Positions 1 through 5,320 of a DNA stretch of 5,320 bases are shown here, one piece after another. The notes beneath the pieces were generated by a model. It had not been told where the DNA came from. It made no database searches and saw nothing but the letters and a program-made list of their open reading frames with translations. The first letter of the stretch is position 1; every line of letters starts with the position of its first letter. Origin of the DNA: an uncultured Bacteroidales bacterium (lineage in GTDB: Bacteria > Bacteroidota > Bacteroidia > Bacteroidales > UBA932); assembly GCA_937901105.1 (NCBI GenBank), contig CALCHD010000243.1, positions 1 to 5,320 on the forward strand. Direction: 5' to 3'. The translations under genes were made by a program, and so were the position numbers.

Positions 1-933
1 GAGGGCTCTTTGAACCAGCAGCACCAGCTTTACCTGGTCTCTACGGCTGTAGATCTGGTCTGCAATCTCTGCATATTTGCGCTCATGCAGCGCCTCTGCA
101 ATTTGTATTATCTGGCTGCTGTACCCAAGGGAGATGGCCTTGTTTACGGTTGCAATATCCTTGACTCCAATAATGTTGCACCAGTTTGAGTTCTCCTTGA
201 ATACATTGAACAGCTTTTCCTGGTATCTTACACTAGGAATGTCGTATGGCGGGAGATTGGCAGGGAACTGGATGCAGAATCCCTTGTTGTATTTTATAAT
301 GTTGAATTTCTTTATTTTTCCTGTTGAGTGAACCATAGGGCCGTAGAATGTGTCTGCATAGCCGTCCAGGAAGTATACGGAGACAAAGAACTGCCCCAAT
401 GACTCTATGAGGCTGGCCTTGTCAAACTGCCTGTTCCCTTTAAATAAGGCAACAGCCTCTTCATTGCAGAGCTTCTTCTTTTCAATAGGAAGGTCTGCAT
501 CAACAATCTCCTGCATCCTGCGCTTGACTGCTGCAATCTCCTCTTCTGTGAGCTCATGCACTGTCTCCATCCTTATTTTCAACGAGTCATATGGATTACA
601 TGATACAGGGTTTTCTGTAAGCTCACCGTAGCTTCCATTTGGGAGGGTATAGTCAAGGATAAGCTGCTTGTTCGGGTACAGGTCCTTGAGGGCCTTCTGC
701 AGGATAAAGAAAAGTGACCTCTTGTAGCACCTGCGGCCGTCTGAATGCGTGTAGTTGAGGAACTCAATGGAATGTGCCATATACAGCTTGTAGCCAAGTT
801 CCTTCAACTGATTGTCCACGTGTGCGGCCAATGCATCTATTCCAATCTCCTCCATGAGTGAAACCAGCGTAGTGCCCGGCTCTATTTCGTAGAATTTCTC
901 TGTGTTCTTGCAGTAGACTCTGATCTTTTCCAT
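1..933 (-). CDS. Bacteroidota-type nucleoside (uridine-type) kinase, N-terminal 311 residues, cut by the left edge
   Basis: The gene runs off the window after 311 codons; family members are about 550 residues. Residues 1-62 look like a TGS domain (starts MEKIRVYCKN, with EPGTTL at 18-23). Residues 63-230 resemble the second additional domain of threonyl-tRNA synthetase (KALKDLYP at 80-87; the FYGPMVHSTGKI stretch at 196-207). Residues 260-306 form the helical lead-in to the kinase (IAEALHERKYAEIADQIYSR, then VKLVLL). The family fuses these synthetase-like parts to a phosphoribulokinase/uridine-kinase P-loop domain, annotated as phosphorylating nucleosides in cytosolic salvage. The editing histidines of ThrRS appear to be replaced (about R72 and F76), so aminoacyl-tRNA editing is not expected. 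The ATG at 933 is chosen because an AGAGGA lies just upstream and residue 1 begins the TGS fold. The start lies 11 bp after the EnvC-like gene. Oddity: residues 307-311 read VQRAL where the family has the start of the Walker A loop. The catalytic domain lies outside the window, so the exact substrate is unknown. Confidence 0.85.
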   Translation of the reverse strand, partial: MEKIRVYCKNTEKFYEIEPGTTLVSLMEEIGIDALAAHVDNQLKELGYKLYMAHSIEFLNYTHSDGRRCYKRSLFFILQKALKDLYPNKQLILDYTLPNGSYGELTENPVSCNPYDSLKIRMETVHELTEEEIAAVKRRMQEIVDADLPIEKKKLCNEEAVALFKGNRQFDKASLIESLGQFFVSVYFLDGYADTFYGPMVHSTGKIKKFNIIKYNKGFCIQFPANLPPYDIPSVRYQEKLFNVFKENSNWCNIIGVKDIATVNKAISLGYSSQIIQIAEALHERKYAEIADQIYSRRDQVKLVLLVQRAL

Positions 934-940
934 ATTAGTA

Positions 941-946
941 TCCTCT
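941..946 (-). promoter_or_regulatory. Shine-Dalgarno-like AGAGGA before the nucleoside kinase
   Basis: On the minus strand AGAGGA lies 7 bases upstream of the ATG at 933, and its first two bases are the last two of the upstream TAG stop codon. This is stronger than the AT-rich leader before the TPR gene, and it supports both the chosen start and translation from a shared transcript. The function is inferred from position only. Confidence 0.5.
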
Positions 947-2231
947 ATTTCTTTAACCATAATTCCGGATTTTGTTTTGTTGTGCCGTTCCACAGCTCAA
1001 AATGGAGTGTGGCTGTAGTTCCCTGCTGCTCCAGCTTGCCCAGCACCATTCCTGTGGCAACCTTGTCACCAACCTTTACTGCAACCTCTGCAAGCTTGCA
1101 GTAGAAAGTGAAGTACTGGCCGTGCTGCACCAGAATGCACTGGTTGTAGCCCGGGACAGCAATTACCTGCTTTACAACACCGTCAAATACGGCCTTTACC
1201 TTGCTTGCAGGTCTTGTGGATATGTTTATTCCGTTGTTGAACGGAAGCTTTACATTCTTAAGTGTAGGGTGAGGGTGTTCTCCAAACTTTTCAACGATGA
1301 CTCCAGATGCTACAGGGAAAGGAAGCTTTCCACGGTTCAGGGCAAAGCTGCCTCCCAATTTCTCTGCTGCCGCAAATTCCTGGAACTCCCTCTCTATGGC
1401 AGGAGGAGGGCTGCTGGCCGCTGGCTCTTCTGCCTTTTTCTTTGCAAGTTCAGCCTGCCTGCGGGCAATCTCCTGCTGCTTCCTTATCTCTGCTGCAATC
1501 ATCCTTTCCACCTCCATGGCCAGTTTGGCAGCCTCTTTTCTCTTCTGCCCCAACTGCTTTTTGTATAGGCTCTGCTTTTGTTCAAGTGACCTTGCAAACT
1601 GCTGTGACTGGTTCTCTTCCCTGGTAAGGGTATTGTATTCTTTGGTTCTGCTGGCCTGTGCAGCAATAGCGCTGCTCTTGAGCTTCTTCACTCTCTTTAT
1701 CTTCTGCTCCCTCTCCAGTTTCAGCTCCCGTATCTTTTCTGCCTGGCTGTTTATGGTTTTGGAGTAGTTCTTCAGGTAGCTCCATCTGCGGTATCCCTGC
1801 TCCATGTTGTCACTGGCAAGGATATACATGAACCACAGTTTGGTATCCCTGTGCTTGTATGCATTGTATACCATTTTTCTGTAGTAAAGTTCAAGGGTGT
1901 CCAGCCTGTTGTCCAGCTGTATTATCTCCCTCTGGGCTGTAGAGATGGCTGTGTTGTGCTGCTTTATCTCCTTGTCCAGCTCTGCCAGAAGCATTTTCCT
2001 GTTTGCTATCTTGTTCTGGATAAGGACAAGCTCCTCCATAGTGTTTGACCTCTGCTCCTGTACTGCCTGTATCTGGTTGTCCAGATATGAAATGTCCGCC
2101 TCCAGCTTCTCTATTTTCTTGCGCTGGCTCTCAATTTCCTTCGTCTGGGCAAAAAGGCTCCCTGCGGCCATAGTAAAGGCCGCTAATGCAAGTATACAGG
2201 TTATTTTAAGCAGGCGGGTCATTGCAGTCAT
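945..2231 (-). CDS. EnvC-like murein hydrolase activator with a degenerate LytM/M23 domain
   Basis: An exported protein of 428 residues. A signal peptide covers about residues 4-29 (charged start, then a run ending near SLFAQ). Two long charged coiled-coil regions follow (about 30-125 and 160-268), with a segment between them containing YILASDNMEQGYRRWSYLKN, typical of EnvC-family proteins. A Pro/Ala linker (about 268-285) leads to a C-terminal LytM/M23 fold (about 303-428). Aligned to the M23 active site, the first zinc motif HxxxD reads N332...N336, the Y-x-H-L histidine is K379, and the final HxH reads T408-L-H410. Only H410 remains, so peptidase activity is unlikely. In E. coli, EnvC has a similarly dead LytM domain and activates AmiA/AmiB amidases under FtsEX control; a comparable periplasmic role at cell division is inferred. 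The start at 2231 overlaps the TPR gene stop as ATGA; an ATG at 2222 is also possible and would still leave a complete signal peptide. The stop is TAG. Confidence 0.92.
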   Translation of the reverse strand: MTAMTRLLKITCILALAAFTMAAGSLFAQTKEIESQRKKIEKLEADISYLDNQIQAVQEQRSNTMEELVLIQNKIANRKMLLAELDKEIKQHNTAISTAQREIIQLDNRLDTLELYYRKMVYNAYKHRDTKLWFMYILASDNMEQGYRRWSYLKNYSKTINSQAEKIRELKLEREQKIKRVKKLKSSAIAAQASRTKEYNTLTREENQSQQFARSLEQKQSLYKKQLGQKRKEAAKLAMEVERMIAAEIRKQQEIARRQAELAKKKAEEPAASSPPPAIEREFQEFAAAEKLGGSFALNRGKLPFPVASGVIVEKFGEHPHPTLKNVKLPFNNGINISTRPASKVKAVFDGVVKQVIAVPGYNQCILVQHGQYFTFYCKLAEVAVKVGDKVATGMVLGKLEQQGTTATLHFELWNGTTKQNPELWLKK

Positions 2232-3943
2232 TTGTTCAGCAGAGCTCTCTTCTCCTTGATTTTCTCTTCAATTCCCAATGAATTGTCTAGATTCTTGGCC
2301 TGGTTCCAGTAGATGAAGGCAAGATCATGCTCCCCAAGCTTGAACAGCACCTCTGCGTAATGGTCAAGTATTACAGCCTCGCTGGTGGCTCCATACAGCA
2401 TGGCATGCTTGAACTGCGCCTTTGCCTCAATAGGCTTGTCCATAAGGAACAGGATCCATCCGAACGTGTCAAGGTATGTGATGTTGTCGGGCTCTGTCTC
2501 TACGGTCCTCTTGCTCATCTGGTACGCCTTCTTCAGGTTCTTGCCGTCAAGGGCCAGATAGTAGGCGTAGTTGTTCAGTGTGCCCATATCGTCGGGATTA
2601 AGCTTCAGAATTTTCTTGAAGTATGTGTATGTGGTGGCATTGTCCTGCTTGTTGTGGTACAGTTCTGCCAGCATTGAATATGCGGTAATAAGGGTAGATG
2701 TGTCCTTCACCTTCAATGCCATGGACTCAAGCTCCTTATAGGACTCTATTGCCTTTTCTGCCTTGTCCTGCCTGTATCTGGCAATTCCCCTCAACAATAT
2801 CAGATCCCTGTCTGCAGGGTATGAGGCAATGGCCTCTGTAGTGGCATTTTCAAGATTCTCCCACTCCTCAAGCTCATATAGGGCATATATGTACGGTATA
2901 TGCATGCTGTATTTCTTTGGATGGAGCTCGTGGTTCTTCCACAACAGCTGCTTGCACTTTTCCTTGTTTCCAACCTCTCCGTAATATGAAGCGAGGAACA
3001 TGTTGGAGGTGGTGTCTGCCGGATGGGCGCTCTCCATTCCTGCCATGGCAGAATCCAGCTGGTAGCGGAACCTCTTTATGAAGTTTGGAATCTGGAACAG
3101 CTGCTTCATATACTCAATCTTCATCTTTGGATCGATGGAAGGGGCTGCAAAGAATGGGGTAATGTCTGCAAAGAATCCTGCAAAGTTGCCGTTTGAACGG
3201 TGTACCTCCGCCTTTCCGTACATGGCAGGGGCACACTCCTTGTCAAGCTCAAGGGCCTTGTTGTAATAAAGCAGCGCAAGAGAGTCCTTGTAGCGGTTGG
3301 CGTATGTGTCTCCAATTACACACTGGATTCTAGGGCTCTGGATCTCCTTGTCAAACTCTACAAGGTAGTTGAGGGCCTTCTCCCAGTCCTGCTCCATCCT
3401 ATAGATGTTGTAGTATGTCATGGCCACAGCCTCGCTCTTGCCCTGAATTCCTTCAATCTTGGCAAGCATCTCCTTGGCCTGCGCTGTCTGCTGGGTGCTC
3501 AAATAGAGGTTTACAAGGCTGTAGTATATGGCCGACTTCTTGGGATACATCTCCAGAAGCTCCTCATATACCTTTACTGCCTGGCCTATCTTCTTGTCCT
3601 GTATGTACAGCTGTCCCAGCATCTCCCTGTACCAGAAATTTGCAGAGTCCAGCTCAATTCCCTTTTTCAGGTACAGTTCTCCCGACGGTGCATCACCTGT
3701 CTTTATTGCAATGTTGGCAAGGTAGTAGTATGCCGCATCATTGTCAGGCTCTATGGCAGCAAGCTGCTGGAACATGACATTTGCCTGGCTGTAGTTGCCA
3801 CTGTTGTATTCCTTCATTGCATTGAACAGCAATACTGTAGCAGTGCTGTCTGCAGCCTTGTCCTGCGGTGTTGCAGCCTGAGCAGAAGAGAAGGATGCCA
3901 GCAGGCAGGCCATAAGGGCGGATAGCATATGTTTCAGTCTCAT
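2228..3943 (-). CDS. Exported tetratricopeptide-repeat protein
   Basis: A protein of 571 residues with an N-terminal signal peptide (hydrophobic 7-18, likely cut after SSAQA at 23, no lipobox cysteine at the cut), so soluble in the periplasm or loosely attached. The rest is mostly TPR helices. Clear repeats begin near residues 36, 70, 104, 138 and 205, and a second block covers about 378-554 (examples: YYNKALELDK at 226-235; YFKKILKLNPDD at 441-452, followed by NNYAYYLAL at 457-465). The middle (about 240-310) is less repeat-like, with FFADITPFF and a phenylalanine-rich helical stretch. No catalytic motif is visible. TPR proteins are scaffolds for protein assemblies, and the partner here is unknown. 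It is the first gene of the minus-strand set, and its TGA stop overlaps the start of the EnvC-like gene as ATGA, which points to coupled expression and perhaps a shared envelope role. From memory, related Bacteroidota carry a similar TPR gene near envC, often with a DUF4292 gene between; none is present here. Confidence 0.9.
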   Translation of the reverse strand: MRLKHMLSALMACLLASFSSAQAATPQDKAADSTATVLLFNAMKEYNSGNYSQANVMFQQLAAIEPDNDAAYYYLANIAIKTGDAPSGELYLKKGIELDSANFWYREMLGQLYIQDKKIGQAVKVYEELLEMYPKKSAIYYSLVNLYLSTQQTAQAKEMLAKIEGIQGKSEAVAMTYYNIYRMEQDWEKALNYLVEFDKEIQSPRIQCVIGDTYANRYKDSLALLYYNKALELDKECAPAMYGKAEVHRSNGNFAGFFADITPFFAAPSIDPKMKIEYMKQLFQIPNFIKRFRYQLDSAMAGMESAHPADTTSNMFLASYYGEVGNKEKCKQLLWKNHELHPKKYSMHIPYIYALYELEEWENLENATTEAIASYPADRDLILLRGIARYRQDKAEKAIESYKELESMALKVKDTSTLITAYSMLAELYHNKQDNATTYTYFKKILKLNPDDMGTLNNYAYYLALDGKNLKKAYQMSKRTVETEPDNITYLDTFGWILFLMDKPIEAKAQFKHAMLYGATSEAVILDHYAEVLFKLGEHDLAFIYWNQAKNLDNSLGIEEKIKEKRALLNK

Positions 3944-3968
3944 ATTATCTTCAAATTGTTATGTTATA

Positions 3969-3976
3969 CAAATGTA
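3969..3976 (-). promoter_or_regulatory. Putative -7 box TACATTTG for the TPR-envC-kinase set
   Basis: Read on the minus strand, the eight bases match the Bacteroidota housekeeping -7 consensus TAnnTTTG exactly and lie about 26 bases upstream of the TPR start codon, giving a short leader. No convincing -33 TTTG is found 19-21 bases further upstream (the stretch near 3996-4000 reads AACAG on this strand), so the promoter may be weak or activator-dependent. The assignment rests on sequence match alone. Confidence 0.5.
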
Positions 3977-3992
3977 GCAAATTCTGTGCTAC
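3974..3992. promoter_or_regulatory. Inverted repeat GTAGCA-N7-TGCTAC overlapping the -7 box; possible operator
   Basis: Two perfect 6-base arms (3974-3979 and 3987-3992) are separated by seven bases. The repeat overlaps the upstream edge of the putative minus-strand -7 box and fills the spacer towards -33, a usual place for a repressor site. A 6-base inverted repeat can also arise by chance in 137 bp, so regulatory function is only a suggestion. Confidence 0.3.
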
Positions 3993-4026
3993 CTTCTGTT
4001 TTTGCCGGGAATAATGGGTGAATTTA

Positions 4027-4058
4027 TTTCCTATTTGCAACTTTTATTAGCAAATTTG
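4027..4058 (+). promoter_or_regulatory. Weak candidate promoter for the sigma-factor gene
   Basis: TTTC (4027-4030), a 20-base spacer and CAAATTTG (4051-4058) each differ by one base from the Bacteroidota -33 TTTG and -7 TAnnTTTG elements, with correct spacing. The -7 candidate lies 22 bases before the ATG. It falls inside the perfect 10-base palindrome GCAAATTTGC (4050-4059), so a regulator could bind here; alternatively the gene may use its own sigma factor with another consensus. Low confidence. Confidence 0.3.
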
Positions 4059-4080
4059 CATCTATAATATTAGCAGATTG

Positions 4081-4632
4081 ATGATACTGTCATTGTCATA
4101 CGAGGCGCAGCTTATAGAGAAGTGCCTCAATAACGATACACTTGCGCAGAAGCAGATGTATGAGTGGCTCTCGCCGCGCATGTTTGCTGTGTGCTTGAGG
4201 TATGCCGGTGACAGGGAGGATGCCAGGGATATCCTGCATGACGGTTTCATAACTTTGTTTGAGAAGCTTGGCGGATATAAGGGCGAGGGCTCCTTTGAGG
4301 GGTGGGCGAGAAGGATATTCGTAACCGCGGCCCTCATGCATTTGAGGAAGAAGGATGTGCTCAAGCATTCGGAGCAGCTGGAGGATTTCTCGGTAGAGAT
4401 TACATATGATGCCGGAGTGATAGAGAAGATGGATGCCAAGGTGCTGATGGAGCTGGTACAGCAGATGCCCGACGGCTTCAGGACGGTGTTCAACATGTAT
4501 GCGGTGGAGGGGTATTCACATCAGGAGATAGCAAAAGAGCTTGGCATTACCGAAGGGGGCTCCAGGTCCCAGTTGAGCAGGGCAAAAATCTGGCTTAAAG
4601 AAAAATTGAAGGAGTATAATATAGATGGCTGA
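4081..4632 (+). CDS. ECF-family RNA polymerase sigma factor
   Basis: A protein of 183 residues, a normal length for an extracytoplasmic-function sigma factor. Region 2 spans about residues 10-90: core-binding helices through YEWLSPRMFAVCLRYAGD, the acidic DREDARDILHDGFITLFEKL stretch at 44-63, and the -10 recognition segment through WARRIFVTAALMHLRKK (75-91). Region 4 spans about 120-178, with the helix-turn-helix in YSHQEIAKELGITEGGSRSQ (145-164) followed by LSRAKIWLKEKL. There is no region 1.1 or long region 3, as expected for this class. It directs core polymerase to a small set of promoters, usually in response to an envelope or nutrient signal relayed by a membrane partner. ATG at 4081 is preferred; an in-frame TTG at 4078 directly before it would add one residue. 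The TGA stop at 4630-4632 lies inside the next gene, an 8-bp overlap that suggests tight co-expression with it. The regulon and signal are unknown. Confidence 0.95.
   Translation: MILSLSYEAQLIEKCLNNDTLAQKQMYEWLSPRMFAVCLRYAGDREDARDILHDGFITLFEKLGGYKGEGSFEGWARRIFVTAALMHLRKKDVLKHSEQLEDFSVEITYDAGVIEKMDAKVLMELVQQMPDGFRTVFNMYAVEGYSHQEIAKELGITEGGSRSQLSRAKIWLKEKLKEYNIDG
4609..4614 (+). promoter_or_regulatory. Shine-Dalgarno-like AAGGAG before the membrane-anchored gene
   Basis: AAGGAG lies 10 bases upstream of the ATG at 4625, inside the last codons of the sigma-factor gene (encoding Lys-Glu of KEYNIDG). It supports the start at 4625 and hence the 8-bp overlap, although Bacteroidota depend less on this sequence than other bacteria. 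Confidence 0.4.
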
Positions 4633-5320
4633 AAGGGACTTTGATGAAATAAGGGAAAAACTGTACGACCATGAGGTGCCGGTAGAGCCCAATATGTGGG
4701 AGGAGGTACAGGCGTCCATGCGGAAGAGAAGGCTCCGCAGGGTCTTCTATTATACTGTATCTTCTGCGGCTGCTGTGGCACTGCTGTTCATGTTGCTGGT
4801 AAATCCGCAGAGGAGAATGCAGGAGGTGGAGCTTCTTGCGGCCGTTGCAGGATATGAGATGAATGCCGCAGTATCCGGAGGGGACGTGCAGCAGGTGCAG
4901 GAGGAACCTGTGTTTCAGGTAGAGGAGAGAGAGTTGTCCCAGGAGGAAGATGTTGTGGCGGAAAGCAGGGCTGAAGGTCATCAGGAGAAAGTTGCAGGGA
5001 AAAGAAAAAAGATGAAATCTGTTGCTCCGGTGGAGGAACGTCAGGTAGTTGAGCAAGATTCACCGGTATCAGAAGAAGCGGCTCCAGTTGTGGCAGGAAA
5101 TGTGGCAAAAGAGTCAGATGCTGCTGCAAGAGAGGATAATAGCACTGCTGTACAGGAACCCAGGAGTGCTGATGCGGCAAGGCAGGTGAAAGTGCAGAGC
5201 GCTCTTCTGTATGATGGGATATGGGAAGAGGAGGTTCAGCCTGAAGGGAAAAGGTATGCCGAGATACAAAAAAGAAGGCGTATGGGGCGACCTCATCGCT
5301 ACCATCAACATACACCTCCC
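4625..5320 (+). CDS. Single-TM acidic protein, probable anti-sigma or sigma-linked membrane partner; cut by the right edge
   Basis: 232 codons are open to the window edge. The N-terminal cytoplasmic part (1-39) contains FDEIREKLYDHEVPVEPNMW and ends in a strongly basic RKRRLRR (33-39). One transmembrane helix follows at about 40-59 (VFYYTVSSAAAVALLFMLLV). The basic flank puts the N-terminus inside and the rest in the periplasm. Residues 66-200 are low-complexity, rich in Glu, Gln, Ala and Val, and probably disordered. In Bacteroidota, genes directly after an ECF sigma gene often have this plan: a short 'xxLxxxEVxxPxxxWEEV' cytoplasmic helix, one TM helix, a linker and then an outer-membrane-type barrel. 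By analogy it would sequester the sigma factor, but no recognised zinc anti-sigma motif (HxxxCxxC) is present, so this is inference from position and topology. Oddity: after residue 215 the frame turns to KRRRMGRPHRYHQHTPP, while the +1 frame reads more naturally, so a frameshift near 5268-5273 is possible. Confidence 0.7.
   Translation, partial: MAERDFDEIREKLYDHEVPVEPNMWEEVQASMRKRRLRRVFYYTVSSAAAVALLFMLLVNPQRRMQEVELLAAVAGYEMNAAVSGGDVQQVQEEPVFQVEERELSQEEDVVAESRAEGHQEKVAGKRKKMKSVAPVEERQVVEQDSPVSEEAAPVVAGNVAKESDAAAREDNSTAVQEPRSADAARQVKVQSALLYDGIWEEEVQPEGKRYAEIQKRRRMGRPHRYHQHTPP

Larger units (their letters stand above)
3944..4080. other. Divergent intergenic promoter region between the TPR and sigma-factor genes
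   Basis: These 137 bp are AT-rich compared with the flanking genes and must hold the promoters for both directions. I see no RNA gene, small ORF or strong hairpin terminator. The pentamer TTTGC or its complement GCAAA occurs five times (3977, 4001, 4034, 4050 and 4055). The leaders directly before both start codons are AT-rich with no good Shine-Dalgarno sequence, as is common in Bacteroidota. Confidence 0.7.

Noticed and set aside
945..1330. Active M23 zinc endopeptidase
   Set aside because: Most metal and catalytic residues are substituted (N332, N336, K379, T408), so an enzymatic label would mislead.
972..1767. Overlapping plus-strand ORFs (198, 156 and 106 codons) opposite the EnvC-like gene
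   Set aside because: Low-complexity Cys/Leu/Ser-rich translations antisense to coiled-coil codons; no start context or recognised family.
3200..3925. 241-codon plus-strand ORF opposite the TPR gene
   Set aside because: It lies entirely inside the TPR gene on the other strand, its product is rich in Leu, Val, Cys and Tyr without domain features, and the TPR frame has unmistakable repeats. It is a reading-frame shadow.
4063..4068. TATAAT as a sigma70-type -10 box for the sigma-factor gene
   Set aside because: Bacteroidota housekeeping promoters use TAnnTTTG, no TTGACA-like element sits 17 bp upstream, and it is only 12 bp from the start codon. Probably just AT-rich leader.
4078..4080. TTG as the sigma-factor start
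   Set aside because: It sits directly before an ATG in frame and adds one residue only; ATG is the more likely initiator.
4625..4800. Zinc-containing anti-sigma (ZAS) domain
   Set aside because: No HxxxCxxC motif and no cysteine in the visible translation; only topology and position support a sigma-partner role.
4595..5315. Minus-strand ORFs of 153 and 175 codons opposite the sigma/membrane-protein pair
   Set aside because: Pro/Leu/His-rich antisense of Glu/Gln/Gly codons. The plus-strand frame has a coherent TM topology, a good start context and the expected sigma-gene neighbour.

Overview
The window looks like an ordinary piece of a Bacteroidota chromosome, probably Bacteroidales. Three things suggest this: the protein families present (a TGS/ThrRS-like nucleoside kinase fusion, a degenerate EnvC-type LytM protein, and an ECF sigma factor followed by a single-TM protein of the kind that often carries a C-terminal outer-membrane barrel), weak AT-rich ribosome-binding regions, and a minus-strand promoter element matching the Bacteroidota -7 consensus TAnnTTTG. 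Genus cannot be decided. Coding density is very high, and the only sizeable non-coding stretch is the 137 bp between the two divergent gene sets.

Layout. Positions 1-3943 hold a minus-strand set of three tightly packed genes, transcribed from right to left. First is an exported TPR-repeat protein (3943 to 2228). It overlaps an EnvC-like murein hydrolase activator (2231 to 945) by ATGA, and 11 bp further on comes a nucleoside (uridine-type) kinase that runs off the left edge (933 to 1). Positions 3944-4080 are a divergent promoter region with a good minus-strand -7 box, an inverted repeat overlapping it, and a 10-bp palindrome nearer the plus-strand gene. Positions 4081-5320 hold a plus-strand pair: an ECF sigma factor (4081-4632) and, overlapping it by 8 bp, a single-TM acidic protein (4625 onward, cut by the right edge) that is probably its membrane partner or anti-sigma protein.

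How they fit together. The minus-strand set is mainly envelope biogenesis: the TPR protein and the EnvC-like protein are both exported, and their start and stop codons overlap, which suggests translational coupling. The EnvC-like protein has lost four of the five M23 metal/catalytic residues I could align, so it should act as an amidase activator and not as an enzyme. The kinase is a housekeeping salvage gene attached to the end of the unit. The plus-strand pair is a typical sigma/membrane-regulator module. Its head-to-head position could link it to the envelope genes, but that is inference.

I see no mobile element, CRISPR, RNA gene or clearly new system. The points most worth a second look are at the two edges: the kinase reading departs from its family exactly where the P-loop should begin, and the right-hand gene appears to lose its natural frame at a run of six A. 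Sequence or assembly error near contig ends would explain both.
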